Shown here: positions 46,166-55,264 of the stretch, piece by piece
Position numbering within the stretch: the first letter of the stretch is position 1
How the letters are laid out: each line of letters begins with the position of its first letter
Assembly (NCBI GenBank): GCA_963204915.1
Contig: CAUJHS010000070.1
Coordinates: forward strand, 31,639 to 95,638
DNA: 64,000 nt
Direction: 5' to 3'
From: Planctomycetota bacterium
GTDB taxonomy: Bacteria > Planctomycetota > Planctomycetia > Pirellulales > Pirellulaceae
Notes under the pieces: model-generated
What the model was told of the DNA's origin: nothing
Databases searched by the model: none
What the model saw: only the letters and a program-made list of their open reading frames with translations
Translations under genes and position numbers: made by a program

Positions 46166-46693
46166 TTATTGCCCAGGCGGGGTGTCGTTCTCGCTCTTTA
46201 CCAATCTTTCCAGTTTTACCGTCCAGGGACCATCGGCGCTTTCATGCGGATGGCGAGCTATTCGAAGTAATTCAATCAGAGATCGAAGTTGAATTGGTGA
46301 GAGATGTCCCAGTTGTCGCACGTGGCATTGTCGGACTGGCTCATCGAGTTCACGTACCAGATCCAAACCTTCGGGCGTGATTCCGACTTCGACCACCCTG
46401 CGGTTTTGCGGAGGGCGGCAGCGGACCACTAAACCGCGTTGAACGAGCTTGTCCAGAAGGCGAGTAATGTCAGGCGCACGCGAAATAAGCTTCGCCGCTA
46501 ATGACAAGGTTGGAAGAGAGCCAGGATGCACACCGCGGAGCAAACGTAGGGCGTTGTATTGCTGCGCTGTGAGGTCGTAAGTGCTGAATAGAGTGTCTTC
46601 TTCGTTTCGCAAGCGATCATAAGTCCGCCAGAGGTTCAAAAACGCCTCTTGCTCCAAAGAATCAAAGTGGGGTGGTTTGCGCATAGGCGTCAT
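46166..46693 (-). CDS. MarR-family winged-helix transcriptional regulator
   Basis: A 175-residue cytosolic regulator. The winged helix is clear: a dimerisation helix (EQEAFLNLWRTYDRLRNEEDTL), LTAQQYNALRLLRG, then PTLSLAAKLISRAPDITRLLDKLVQRGLVVR as the helix-turn-helix, and the wing RPPQNRRVVEVGITPEG. MarR proteins bind DNA as dimers and usually repress nearby genes until a ligand or oxidant releases them. No conserved redox cysteine is apparent. Two inverted repeats lie 50-80 bases upstream of its start and may be its operators. This suggests autoregulation, possibly with control of the divergent DUF1592 gene. Confidence 0.92.
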   Translation of the reverse strand: MTPMRKPPHFDSLEQEAFLNLWRTYDRLRNEEDTLFSTYDLTAQQYNALRLLRGVHPGSLPTLSLAAKLISRAPDITRLLDKLVQRGLVVRCRPPQNRRVVEVGITPEGLDLVRELDEPVRQCHVRQLGHLSPIQLRSLIELLRIARHPHESADGPWTVKLERLVKSENDTPPGQ

Positions 46694-46745
46694 TCGAGCG
46701 GGAAACCGTGACCGAGGTGGTTTTTGGTCAAAAGTGGTATGTTGA

Positions 46746-46773
46746 TTGTATTTACAATAGTTGTAAAAACAAC
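46746..46773. promoter_or_regulatory. Two adjacent dyads, candidate MarR operators
   Basis: TTGTATTTACAA at 46746-46757 (arms TTGTA and TACAA) and GTTGTAAAAACAAC at 46760-46773 (arms GTTGT and ACAAC) are consecutive imperfect palindromes of the TTGTx-ACAA type bound by many MarR-family dimers. They lie 53-80 bases upstream of the marR-like start and in the region shared with the divergent DUF1592 gene. Binding is inferred from position and symmetry only. Confidence 0.5.
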
Positions 46774-46803
46774 TGATGAGGAGAGTTTAACGCGCCGTTA
46801 TGC

Positions 46804-46833
46804 TTGACGTTTATTTTTCATAAAATGTTATAT
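46804..46833 (+). promoter_or_regulatory. Possible sigma-70-type promoter in the marR/DUF1592 intergenic region
   Basis: TTGACG at 46804-46809 and TTATAT at 46828-46833 are spaced 18 bases, in an AT-rich stretch that is unusual for this window. It points toward the DUF1592 gene but lies ~260 bases upstream of it. The rest of this ~400-base interval (46694-47094) shows no gene. Confidence 0.25.
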
Positions 46834-47094
46834 GCAAAAGGTTTGCGAAGTTTTTCTTGGTAACGCGGTTTCCGCGAAACTTGGACGCATAAGTGCGGTT
46901 TAATACATTGGGTGACCATGCGCTTGTCTTTTTGGATTCAAATGAATAGAACTTCATGACCTGCCTGTACACTTCGCCCTCGATCAAGGGTGATTGCTCG
47001 CCTCGTTGGATTCGTCAACCCGTTTGCTGGCTTGCCAGTGGCGAGGTTGAAAGATCCACGTAAACTGCCCCCTTCATAATCGCATAGTCTTTTG

Positions 47095-49071
47095 ATGCAC
47101 GCACGGCGATACCTTGCTCAGTTGGTCATTCGAGCGTTCGCGGCCATTGCGGCGCCGCTGGTCCCCGCAACGGTTGTATGGGGCGAGGCGCCCATTGCGT
47201 TCGGCGAGGTCAGGACGGTGTTTGAGAAGTATTGCTACTCCTGTCATGGTGATGGAGCTAGCGAGGGGGAATTGGCACTTGATGAATTGGCATCTCAGAA
47301 AGATCGAACTACCGACCATAGCCGCTGGTTGGCCGTATGGAAAAACCTGCGAGCCCAAACCATGCCTCCTTCGGATGAGGAGCAGCCAAGCGAAGAAGAG
47401 CGTCAGCGCCTGGTCAAGTGGATCGAACAAGACGTTTTCCGGTTAGACGTGGAAAACCCTGACCCGGGTCGAGTGACCATTCGCCGTCTGAACCGAGAGG
47501 AGTACCGTAATACGGTGCGTGATCTGCTCGGGGTTGAATTTGAAGCGCGAGAGGCCTTCCCGGCGGATGATACAGGTTATGGATTCGACACTATTGGCGA
47601 TGTGTTAAGCCTTTCGCCGCTTCTCATGGAGAAGTACCTTGAGGCGGCAGAAGAGATCGTCTCGCAGGTGTTGACGGCGGAAGGGGTGAACCGTCCTCAA
47701 AATACGGTTTGGGCCTCGCGGTTTCCGGACTTCAAAGACGAAAGTCAACCGGCCCGTTGGAACCCACCCGAAGGTCGAACTCAGCGAGAACCCCTTGCCC
47801 GAGACATCTTACGGACGATCGCAGATCGAGCATTTCGAAGGCCGGTGGATGACGCCACCCTGGACCGACTTGTCGATATGGCGTTGGATTGGGATGAACA
47901 GCCCGACGTAGTCTTTGGAGAAGGACTTTCGCAGGCCGTCACCGCCATTCTGGTTTCGCCACGTTTTCTCTTTCGCGCCGAGGTGCAACCTGAGCCGAAT
48001 AATCCCGCCGCGATTGTGCCGCTCGATGAGTTTGCGTTAGCCTCTCGCCTATCTTACTTTTTGTGGAGCTCGGCGCCGGATTCTGAACTTTTTGAGCTGG
48101 CGCGAACTGGGAAACTACGGGAAAACTTGCGACCTCAAGTGGATCGCATGCTGGCCGATCCCAAGTCGGAACGTTTTGTACGCAATTTCGTTGGGCAATG
48201 GCTGCAAACGCGTGATGTTGAGAATGTGAGCATTGACGCACGTCGGGTGCTGGGTTTTCGATCCCAAGTCGACATTAATCGCGTGTTCAATTCTCGACTT
48301 CGCCGCGCCATGCGCAATGAAACAGAAATGCTTTTCACCCACGTATTGCGCGAAAACGCGAGCGTGTTAGACCTGCTGACGGCAGACTATTCCTATTTGA
48401 ACGAAGATTTGGCCGAGTTTTACGACATTGACGGCGTCGAAGGCGACGATATGCGGAAAGTCGCGTTACCAGCCGAATCGCGTCGTGGGGGCGTATTGAC
48501 GCAAGCCAGCTTCCTGATTGTGACTTCTAACCCCACGCGGACTTCGCCAGTTAAACGCGGCCTGTTTATTCTGGAGAATTTTCTGGGTACGCCGACGCCG
48601 CCCGCTCCGCCGAATGTCCCACCGTTAGAGGAAACCCGTACGCGCGGAAGCAATCTGACCATGCGCGAAGCAATGGCTAAGCATCGCGAGGATGCGTTAT
48701 GCGCTTCCTGCCATGCCCGAATGGATCCGCTTGGACTGGCGCTCGAAGAATACAACGCGTTGGGAATGTGGCGTGATGAGGATCGAGGCAAGCCGATCGA
48801 AACTGCGGGTAAGCTGGTTACGGGTGAAGAGTTTACTGATACGCGGGACTTAGGGCGGGTCATCGCCACAATGCGCCAAGCAGATTTCTATCGTTGTGTG
48901 GCGGAAAAGATGTTAACCTATGCGATAGGCCGTGGCGTGGAGTATTACGACGCGCCCACCATCGACAAGATTGCCGACGCGCTAAAGCGCGACCAAGGCC
49001 GCAGCCGCGCACTGATTTACGGTATCGTGGAAAGCGCTCCTTTCCAAAAACGCCGTGGCGACGGCGCCTAA
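47095..49071 (+). CDS. Planctomycete DUF1587/DUF1592/DUF1588/DUF1585 cytochrome-c-type protein
   Basis: The start is ATG 47095, giving 658 residues. A signal-like N-terminus leads to a heme c site (YCYSCHGDGASEG, CxxCH) of the planctomycete cytochrome domain. DUF1587 follows (RRLNREEYRNTVRDLLGVEF, AFPADDTGYGFDTIGD), then a helical DUF1595/1592 region (YLNEDLAEFYDIDGV), DUF1588 (RRGGVLTQASFLIVTSNPTRTSPVKRG), a second CxxCH (LCASCHARMDPLG) and DUF1585 (MLTYAIGRGVEYYD). These proteins are exported and almost confined to Planctomycetes/Verrucomicrobia. They are suspected redox enzymes acting with DUF1552 partners. The next gene, 56 bases on, is such a partner. Confidence 0.93.
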   Translation: MHARRYLAQLVIRAFAAIAAPLVPATVVWGEAPIAFGEVRTVFEKYCYSCHGDGASEGELALDELASQKDRTTDHSRWLAVWKNLRAQTMPPSDEEQPSEEERQRLVKWIEQDVFRLDVENPDPGRVTIRRLNREEYRNTVRDLLGVEFEAREAFPADDTGYGFDTIGDVLSLSPLLMEKYLEAAEEIVSQVLTAEGVNRPQNTVWASRFPDFKDESQPARWNPPEGRTQREPLARDILRTIADRAFRRPVDDATLDRLVDMALDWDEQPDVVFGEGLSQAVTAILVSPRFLFRAEVQPEPNNPAAIVPLDEFALASRLSYFLWSSAPDSELFELARTGKLRENLRPQVDRMLADPKSERFVRNFVGQWLQTRDVENVSIDARRVLGFRSQVDINRVFNSRLRRAMRNETEMLFTHVLRENASVLDLLTADYSYLNEDLAEFYDIDGVEGDDMRKVALPAESRRGGVLTQASFLIVTSNPTRTSPVKRGLFILENFLGTPTPPAPPNVPPLEETRTRGSNLTMREAMAKHREDALCASCHARMDPLGLALEEYNALGMWRDEDRGKPIETAGKLVTGEEFTDTRDLGRVIATMRQADFYRCVAEKMLTYAIGRGVEYYDAPTIDKIADALKRDQGRSRALIYGIVESAPFQKRRGDGA

Positions 49072-49127
49072 AGCCGCACTATTAGATTGTACAAAGACTT
49101 TATTCGCCTAAGGAGAGAAACAATCTC

Positions 49128-50480
49128 ATGAAGCGTCAATTGAGCCGTCGGCATTTTTTGCGTGGTGTCGGAGTATGCGTTGCTCTGCCGGCATTTCACT
49201 CGTTGCTGCCCAAGGCGGCGCTAGCTAACGCTCTGGCGCCGGCGGTAACTCCCACGGGCGCGCCATTGCGGATGGCCTTCTTATACGTTCCTAACGGAGT
49301 CAATGTGAATTGCTGGCGTCCTGAGGGCGAAGGCGCTGACTATCAGCTCAATCGCACTATGGAACCGCTGGCCGACTTCAAGCAAGACTTCCAAGTTTTC
49401 TCGGGCTTAGAACATAAGAACGGCTGGGCCGGACCCGATGGTGCTGGAGACCATGCTCGCGCGAATGCAACGATTTTGACCGGCGCTCGACCGAAGAAAA
49501 CGTCTGGCAGCGATATTCGATTGGGCATCTCGGTCGATCAATTGGCTGCGAACCACGTAGGGCGCTTCACACGATTTCCTTCGCTGGAGTTGTCCTGCGA
49601 TGGCGTCCGCAAAAGCGGTTCTTGCGATTCGGGATACTCGTGCGCCTACCAGTTCAATTTAGCGTGGCGCAGCGAAACAACACCGGTCGCGCCGGAGTCC
49701 AACCCGCGGTTGGTGTTTGAACGTTTATTCGGCGCCGGTGACGCGGAAACTCGCAAGAAGGAAGCTGAGCAACGCCAAGCCAAACAAAGCTCCATACTTG
49801 ACTTTGTGCAAGATGACGCGCGTCGGTTGCATCATCAACTGGGGCGTAATGACCAGCAAAAACTTGACGAATATCTTACTGGCGTACGGGAGATTGAACG
49901 CCGCCTTGAGCAAACGAAGAACTTCACGACTCCGAATCCTGGCGTTCCTGCGCCGGAAGGCCAACCCGACAATTATCGCGATCATATCCGCTTGATGTGC
50001 GACATGATGGTTCTGGCTTTTCAAACAGATTCAACTCGCGTCGCGACGTTCCTCTTGGCGCACGACGGCAGCAATCGCAGTTTTAAAGATATTGGCGTGT
50101 CGGAGGGTCACCACGAACTTTCGCATCACCAGAACGACAAAGAGAAGTTAGAAAAGATCGCCAAGATCGACCAGTTTTATGCGGAGCAATTGGCGTACGT
50201 CTTGGGAAAGATGCGTAACGTTCAAGACATTGATGGGCGATCGTTGCTCGAAAACTCCATGGTCATCTACGCCAGTGGGTTGGCCGACCCCGATCGACAT
50301 GCGCATGACAATCTACCGGTTATTCTTGCAGGGCACGGCGGCGGATCTCTCAATCCCGGTCGCCATGTGAAGTTAGGCGAAAATACGCCGATGACCAACC
50401 TCTACGTTGGCATGCTTAATGTCATGGGCGTTCCGGTGAAGAGTTTTGGCGATTCAACCGGCCGTCTGGAAACGATTTAA
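49128..50480 (+). CDS. DUF1552 family secreted protein with Tat-like signal
   Basis: A 450-residue protein starting at ATG 49128 with AAGGAG upstream. The N-terminus SRRHFLRGVGVCVALPAF has the twin-arginine pattern followed by a hydrophobic stretch, so export in the folded state is likely. The body carries DUF1552 features: MAFLYVPNGVN, FSGLEHKNGW, DHARANATILTGARPKK, SVDQLAANHVG, LELSCD, SGYSCAYQFNLAW, NPRLVFERLFG, and a C-terminal metal-site-like stretch (VEGHHELSHHQ in variant form, YASGLADPDRHAHDNLPVI). The family is related to the DUF1501/sulfatase-like proteins. It forms a two-gene operon with the DUF1592 gene and probably acts with it in the periplasm. Confidence 0.93.
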   Translation: MKRQLSRRHFLRGVGVCVALPAFHSLLPKAALANALAPAVTPTGAPLRMAFLYVPNGVNVNCWRPEGEGADYQLNRTMEPLADFKQDFQVFSGLEHKNGWAGPDGAGDHARANATILTGARPKKTSGSDIRLGISVDQLAANHVGRFTRFPSLELSCDGVRKSGSCDSGYSCAYQFNLAWRSETTPVAPESNPRLVFERLFGAGDAETRKKEAEQRQAKQSSILDFVQDDARRLHHQLGRNDQQKLDEYLTGVREIERRLEQTKNFTTPNPGVPAPEGQPDNYRDHIRLMCDMMVLAFQTDSTRVATFLLAHDGSNRSFKDIGVSEGHHELSHHQNDKEKLEKIAKIDQFYAEQLAYVLGKMRNVQDIDGRSLLENSMVIYASGLADPDRHAHDNLPVILAGHGGGSLNPGRHVKLGENTPMTNLYVGMLNVMGVPVKSFGDSTGRLETI

Positions 50481-50610
50481 CACGGGTCCGATTGCGATCA
50501 GGCGTTTTGCACGCGGCCCGTTCACCGTGTTTACGCGCGGTTGTACGTGGCTTGCCGGTTACGATCTCGTTGCCGGCGGAGCGGAAATGAGGTGCCCGTT
50601 GGATCTGCCA

Positions 50611-52020
50611 TCAGGGACTACCAGCGCTTGCCGCATAGCGGCTTTGAATGCGCAAGTTAACGACATTTTCCGTTCCGAATAACAAGTGATCGCGGCTCAT
50701 CTGCATTTCCGTCATGTTCCACTGCAATTCCGCGCTATGAATCATTAAATCGTCTCGCGAATAGAGAACGATACCTGCCTTGGGAGTTATGGTGGTTGAT
50801 TTCGGGCCTTCGGGCGTTTCAACCGACGCCTCCACTTCCCCGCCGATCACGGACAATTCGGCCACGTTCTTTCCCTCAACCGTGCGGTCTTCGCCAAGCT
50901 GCAAAAGAAGCCCGCCGTCTACGCTAACGTCGAAGTTGAGGTTCACCACGCCGGCAATTTCGCGTGCGTTCACTTCCCATTGAGCTCCCGGCTGCTTTGA
51001 TTGCGCCTGAGGGAAAATGAAGTAGTCCATCAACAGGCTGCTATTGTACGCCAGTTCGGCTAATTCATCGCGTGAGATTTTCTCGCCTTCCAGCACGCGA
51101 ATGTTGGTAACGCCGAATTCACGCACGTAGGTTACTTCGAGTCGGGCGCCTGTAAACCGTTCTATCTGTCCGGCGATTTCCACATCGCCGCGGTCCACGA
51201 GTGGGAACCCCGCGAACCGGGCGAATTCATGCAATGCGGTTAAGCTGCGCTGGAGCCGTGGATCGACCACGTTGGCTAATTGTCCCAGCTTTTTGACTAC
51301 CAGGTAATGTGGGCTATGAGAAAGGACTTCTTCGTCAAGTTGTCGCCACACCAGTCGTAACAACGGGCTTGCGTCTTCCCAGCCGCGCAACGCGAGTTCC
51401 TCGCGCGATACGGCCCGAAGTTGGTTGACTTCGTGGAATATGATTTCAAATACGGCTTGGTCGCCGTCGTTCTTCTGGATGATCTTTTCCGCATTGACGT
51501 GATACTGGTAGAGGAAATACGCCCGACCCGCCAGCACCGAAAACTTGTTCTCTCCCTCTCCATCAATATGAAGGAAGGCCGTGCTGCGGACCGTTTTACC
51601 AGCGGGATAGTACGCCAGGAAGTCTTGCTTCGGCGCAGGCTTTTCAGGAGGAGTAGGAGGTTCGGGCGGTGCGTATTCGGTCACGCCCGCTTGCGACGTT
51701 TCGAGCATCGACTGCGCATTCCGACGATGTCGTTCGACGGCGTCGCGCTGCCGCTGGCACAGGGTTGTTTGTTGCGCCAGGCCATCCCATGCGGCAACCG
51801 CTTCGTTCCACTTCTCTTGATCATGCAATTCAAACGTTTTTACGATCTGCTCATCCCAAGCGGGATCGCAGTCCGTCACCGTCGGAACGTTTGTTGGACT
51901 TTGCGACGTCGCCGACGTTGTCTTCCTGCTTTCCCAGGGACGCCATACGAGCAGTGCGCACGACGTCGCCAGGACGGCCACAAGCACTCCAATCAAGACA
52001 TTAGAACGTTGCTGCATCAT
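50611..52020 (-). CDS. Membrane-anchored hypothetical protein, partner of kinase-like gene
   Basis: No family recognised. The 469-residue product begins with an uncleaved-type hydrophobic anchor (VLIGVLVAVLATSCALLVWRPW), a Pro-rich spacer (PPEPPTPPEKPAPK, ~115-130) and then a large mixed alpha/beta region. That region includes a helix-rich centre and a C-terminal beta part (INLNFDVSVDGG type, GEVEASVETPEG, GIVLYSRDDLMI). Its ATG overlaps the TGA of the kinase-like gene by one base (TGATG), which implies translational coupling and a shared membrane-surface task. FHA or TPR domains were looked for and not seen. Confidence 0.75.
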   Translation of the reverse strand: MMQQRSNVLIGVLVAVLATSCALLVWRPWESRKTTSATSQSPTNVPTVTDCDPAWDEQIVKTFELHDQEKWNEAVAAWDGLAQQTTLCQRQRDAVERHRRNAQSMLETSQAGVTEYAPPEPPTPPEKPAPKQDFLAYYPAGKTVRSTAFLHIDGEGENKFSVLAGRAYFLYQYHVNAEKIIQKNDGDQAVFEIIFHEVNQLRAVSREELALRGWEDASPLLRLVWRQLDEEVLSHSPHYLVVKKLGQLANVVDPRLQRSLTALHEFARFAGFPLVDRGDVEIAGQIERFTGARLEVTYVREFGVTNIRVLEGEKISRDELAELAYNSSLLMDYFIFPQAQSKQPGAQWEVNAREIAGVVNLNFDVSVDGGLLLQLGEDRTVEGKNVAELSVIGGEVEASVETPEGPKSTTITPKAGIVLYSRDDLMIHSAELQWNMTEMQMSRDHLLFGTENVVNLRIQSRYAASAGSP

Positions 52021-54119
52021 CAATCTTTCTCGTCGCCTAGGATTTGTCGTGTGGTGTCCAGCAAACTGCGAAGCACCGTGTCAGGTGGTCCGGGAATCGG
52101 CGCCAATTTTCCGCCTGCAATGGTTGCCCGGATCTCAAACTCCAATTTTCCCAGTTTTGACCGTGTGGCGCCGGCTCGATCTGCCGTCCAGACGGCAAGC
52201 GGACCGCTGAAGGGGTCGCGATAATGGACGGTTACAAGGTTCGTGTCGTAAAGCGTTCCATTCTGTTCAAGTGAAAGCCCCAAGGTTTGCCCAGGTCGCC
52301 AATTGAAGGCCAAGCTAGGACCCTGGGCGTTGCGGTCGTATTCATGTGCAGTTGGAGAGTCCCAGGTGTGGGCGTATCCATCCCCCTGCTCTTTACCGTC
52401 GACATAAACGCGGACAATTCGGTCGACCCCATACCCCTCTTTTGCCTCGCCGCGTTGCAGTACCAGCCTCCAGCCTCGGGCTGCTTGTTCCTCCATGGCG
52501 GCGTACCACCCCTTTAGCACACCGCGCGTTTCATCGCTCAAGCCAGCCTTGCCATCGATTTGCGTTCGTATACCTTCCCAAGTCATGTTGCTCGTCGGAT
52601 CAGCCCATGTCATCCAAAGGTGGGCAGCGGTTTCAAGGCCAGCGTGACGCGCCTCGGCCGCTTTGCTTGCGTCACGATTCCACGGTTCCCGCAAAACTTG
52701 GTCTACATAAGACTCGAGTTGTGGATCTTCTCGCATCCAGGCGGTCAACCGCGGCAGGCCGCGCAACTTTCGCACCGCTTGATAAAAGACTCGGTATTCG
52801 GCCCGTCCGGCATCTTCCGGCTGTTGTTCAAGGCCGGTGCGTATCGCCTCATCCAAACGGTCTGCGGCGTCACCCGTCAGAGACGCCGCGAGAACTCCCC
52901 ATTGCTCTTGGGCGATTGTCTCCGGCGAAACAGTGTCTGTTGGCGCGGCGACGGGCGAACTGGGCGTGGCGGCGACTACTTCGGCTATTGCCTTTAACTC
53001 GGCGACTTGATTATTCAACTCGCTAATTTCAATTTGACGGGACTCTAACGTTGCAGCCTGATCACGAACGGTTTGCTCCTGCTGTTTGAGTTGGTCTTCC
53101 AGTGCGGTGCGATGCGTTTGAGTCGTTTGTACCTGGTTCTGCAACTGTTGATTTGACGTTGTCAGAACATTTAAGCGTTCACGCAGTTCAGGTTTTCCAT
53201 AATGACCTGCGAAGAACGCCGAGGCCGCGATGACTACAGCGGCGGCCGCGCCGATCCATACTTTGCCGCGTCGCGCTGGCCGTTCGATGCGTCGCCAACG
53301 TCGCAACAATTCTTCGGCATCCGCAGGACGTTGGGCAGGATCGATGGCAAGCATTCCATCGAGGAACGCTTGTGTTGTGGAGGAAACCCCCACTGCGGTG
53401 AGCGCCGCTTGGATCTGCGGAAAGGCGCTTCGTTCTCCGCTGGCGGCTTCTCCAACCCGCGCTGGTGCTCCATCACGGCCAAGAAAGAGTTCGCATGCGG
53501 TCAACCCCAGGGCGTACACATCGGCTCGCGGTGTTGGTTCTTGTGGAGAACCTCGCCATTCTGGCGGATAGTAACGTCGTGCATCGTTCGAAAGGAACTC
53601 GCCTCGGCTCCACCAGGTGAGCGGTCCAATTGCCGTATCGGCCAACCAAGCTACTGGGCGTTGACTTTTGGAGTCGTCCAAAAATACGTTCTTTGCGCGC
53701 ACGTCGCCATGCGACGCTCCGTGCCGATGAAGAGCCGCTAACGCCTCGATCAGTTGTTCGAACACGTAGGTTGCGAACGCTGGGTCCAACCCCTGATGCT
53801 GCGACAAAAGACTCCCGACGCAAACTTCGTGGCGCGGCGAAACCAAGTAAATCGCCTGTTCGGTTTGTCCCGCGTCCCAGACGGGCGAAACGTGAGGCAG
53901 CGGCACGGAAGCGATCGAGGACAATCGCTCCCAAAGGAGGTTGCGCCAGCCAGGTGTGTTGGCCGATTCCAGCAATCTTACGATTACGGTTGGACTGTTC
54001 TCGTCCGAGAATCGCTCATCCTTGGCCTCATACACGACACCTGCCACACCGGCATTCGCCAAGGGAGCGATGATTCGCCAGCGACCTGGCAGTTGTATGG
54101 CATGCATCCGATCAGTCAT
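52020..54119 (-). CDS. Membrane-anchored Ser/Thr-kinase-like protein, probable pseudokinase or divergent kinase
   Basis: ATG 54119 (MTDRMHAIQLPGRW) is preferred over a TTG at 54158, giving 699 residues. The N-terminal ~270 residues have the eukaryotic-like kinase order, but key motifs are altered. The Gly-loop reads NAGVAGVVYEAKD, the VAIK lysine is replaced by R (VIVRLL), the catalytic loop is HGDVRAKNVF instead of HRDLKPEN, and DFG reads DTA. RADVYALGLTACELFLG and DPAQRPADAEELLRRW keep the C-lobe. A transmembrane helix (WIGAAAAVVIAASAFFAG) is followed by a coiled coil (NQQLQNQVQTTQ ...) and an exterior domain of ~250 residues. D is kept in both catalytic motifs, so weak activity cannot be excluded. 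Confidence 0.87.
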   Translation of the reverse strand: MTDRMHAIQLPGRWRIIAPLANAGVAGVVYEAKDERFSDENSPTVIVRLLESANTPGWRNLLWERLSSIASVPLPHVSPVWDAGQTEQAIYLVSPRHEVCVGSLLSQHQGLDPAFATYVFEQLIEALAALHRHGASHGDVRAKNVFLDDSKSQRPVAWLADTAIGPLTWWSRGEFLSNDARRYYPPEWRGSPQEPTPRADVYALGLTACELFLGRDGAPARVGEAASGERSAFPQIQAALTAVGVSSTTQAFLDGMLAIDPAQRPADAEELLRRWRRIERPARRGKVWIGAAAAVVIAASAFFAGHYGKPELRERLNVLTTSNQQLQNQVQTTQTHRTALEDQLKQQEQTVRDQAATLESRQIEISELNNQVAELKAIAEVVAATPSSPVAAPTDTVSPETIAQEQWGVLAASLTGDAADRLDEAIRTGLEQQPEDAGRAEYRVFYQAVRKLRGLPRLTAWMREDPQLESYVDQVLREPWNRDASKAAEARHAGLETAAHLWMTWADPTSNMTWEGIRTQIDGKAGLSDETRGVLKGWYAAMEEQAARGWRLVLQRGEAKEGYGVDRIVRVYVDGKEQGDGYAHTWDSPTAHEYDRNAQGPSLAFNWRPGQTLGLSLEQNGTLYDTNLVTVHYRDPFSGPLAVWTADRAGATRSKLGKLEFEIRATIAGGKLAPIPGPPDTVLRSLLDTTRQILGDEKD

Positions 54120-54264
54120 GTCGTCAGTGTGTCCGTAAACCGAGCAAGCTGCAAGCAAGAATGAGGAAACGCCACCGTCATGCTTTCAAGCGAAATCGCC
54201 TTCCTTGCCAGTTTACTGGGTTTATGCGAGGTTGGAGCATGTCTTGTTTGTTTCGGAGGTGTTC

Positions 54265-55227
54265 ATGTCATTTCGGTTGCGTCGAAACGAGTCGGTCGAC
54301 GAGGGAGTGCGGCGCATTGCACGGCAAGAAATCGGTTCGGCGCTCGCCAAAATCGATGACGAATGTCTCCCGTTGGACCGTACCGTCCATGAAGTGCGAA
54401 AGCACTGTAAGAAACTGCGAGGACTCTTGCGGTTGGTGCGCCCAGGATTTGAAGAGACGTACCGCCAAGAGAACGCCTGGTTCCGAGACGCTGCCCAGGA
54501 TCTCTCAGGCGTGCGCGATGCCGATGTGTTGATACGTACGTTCGATCGACTGGTGTCGTGCCGTCCTGGCCAGTTGGACGCTTCAACAACCGACTCCCTG
54601 CGCGGCGCCTTGGAACAGCACCGGCGAGTGTTTGGAGAACAAATCGGAAATCTGAACGAACGATTAGACCAATTTGCTCACAAGCTGACTGAGGCGCGAG
54701 AGCGAATAGCGGATTGGCGTCTTGAGCGGAACGGGTTCGATGTGATTGGCGCGGGTGTTGAGGCAGCGTATCGTCGCGGTCGCCGAACGATGAAAAACGC
54801 CTACGCCGATCCCACGCCCGAAAATTTTCACGAGTGGCGTAAACGAGCGAAAGACCATTGGTATCATATGCGGCTATTGCGCGGCCTGTGGAAGCAGGAG
54901 ATGCAAACTCGACGCGACGCCGCCGAATCGCTTTCTGAGCTTCTGGGCGACGATCACGACCTCATCGTCTTGCGCGAAAAACTCTGCGGTGAGACAATCA
55001 AGCTGGACGGCCAGAAAGACCGTGTTGCTAAGATCTTAGCAATGATTGACGCTCGCCGCTTAGAACTTCAAGCAACGGCGCGCCCCTTGGGTAAACGCCT
55101 TTACGCTGAGAAACCTTCCGAATTGATTGACCGGCTACACGCATATTGGAAGGTGTGGCGATCTGCGAAAGGCTCCGCACGCTCTACGGACAAAGCGGCC
55201 AGCATCGAGGGCGTCATGGAAGTTTGA
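54265..55227 (+). CDS. CHAD-domain protein
   Basis: The start at ATG 54265 is fixed by GGAGG a few bases upstream, giving 320 residues. The CHAD fold (conserved histidine alpha-helical domain) is shown by an early basic helix (VHEVRKHCKKLRGLLRLVRPGF), then DLSGVRDADVLI, and in the second half NFHEWRKRAKDHWYHMRLL and LGDDHDLIVLRE. The histidine and lysine/arginine residues line a basic groove that in studied members binds inorganic polyphosphate. No CYTH/thiamine-triphosphatase domain is attached. The protein is probably cytosolic and associated with polyphosphate granules, by analogy. It is divergent from the kinase-like gene. Confidence 0.92.
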   Translation: MSFRLRRNESVDEGVRRIARQEIGSALAKIDDECLPLDRTVHEVRKHCKKLRGLLRLVRPGFEETYRQENAWFRDAAQDLSGVRDADVLIRTFDRLVSCRPGQLDASTTDSLRGALEQHRRVFGEQIGNLNERLDQFAHKLTEARERIADWRLERNGFDVIGAGVEAAYRRGRRTMKNAYADPTPENFHEWRKRAKDHWYHMRLLRGLWKQEMQTRRDAAESLSELLGDDHDLIVLREKLCGETIKLDGQKDRVAKILAMIDARRLELQATARPLGKRLYAEKPSELIDRLHAYWKVWRSAKGSARSTDKAASIEGVMEV

Positions 55228-55264
55228 CCAGCCGTGCGCCATGTTCGTACAAAGGTTGACATCG

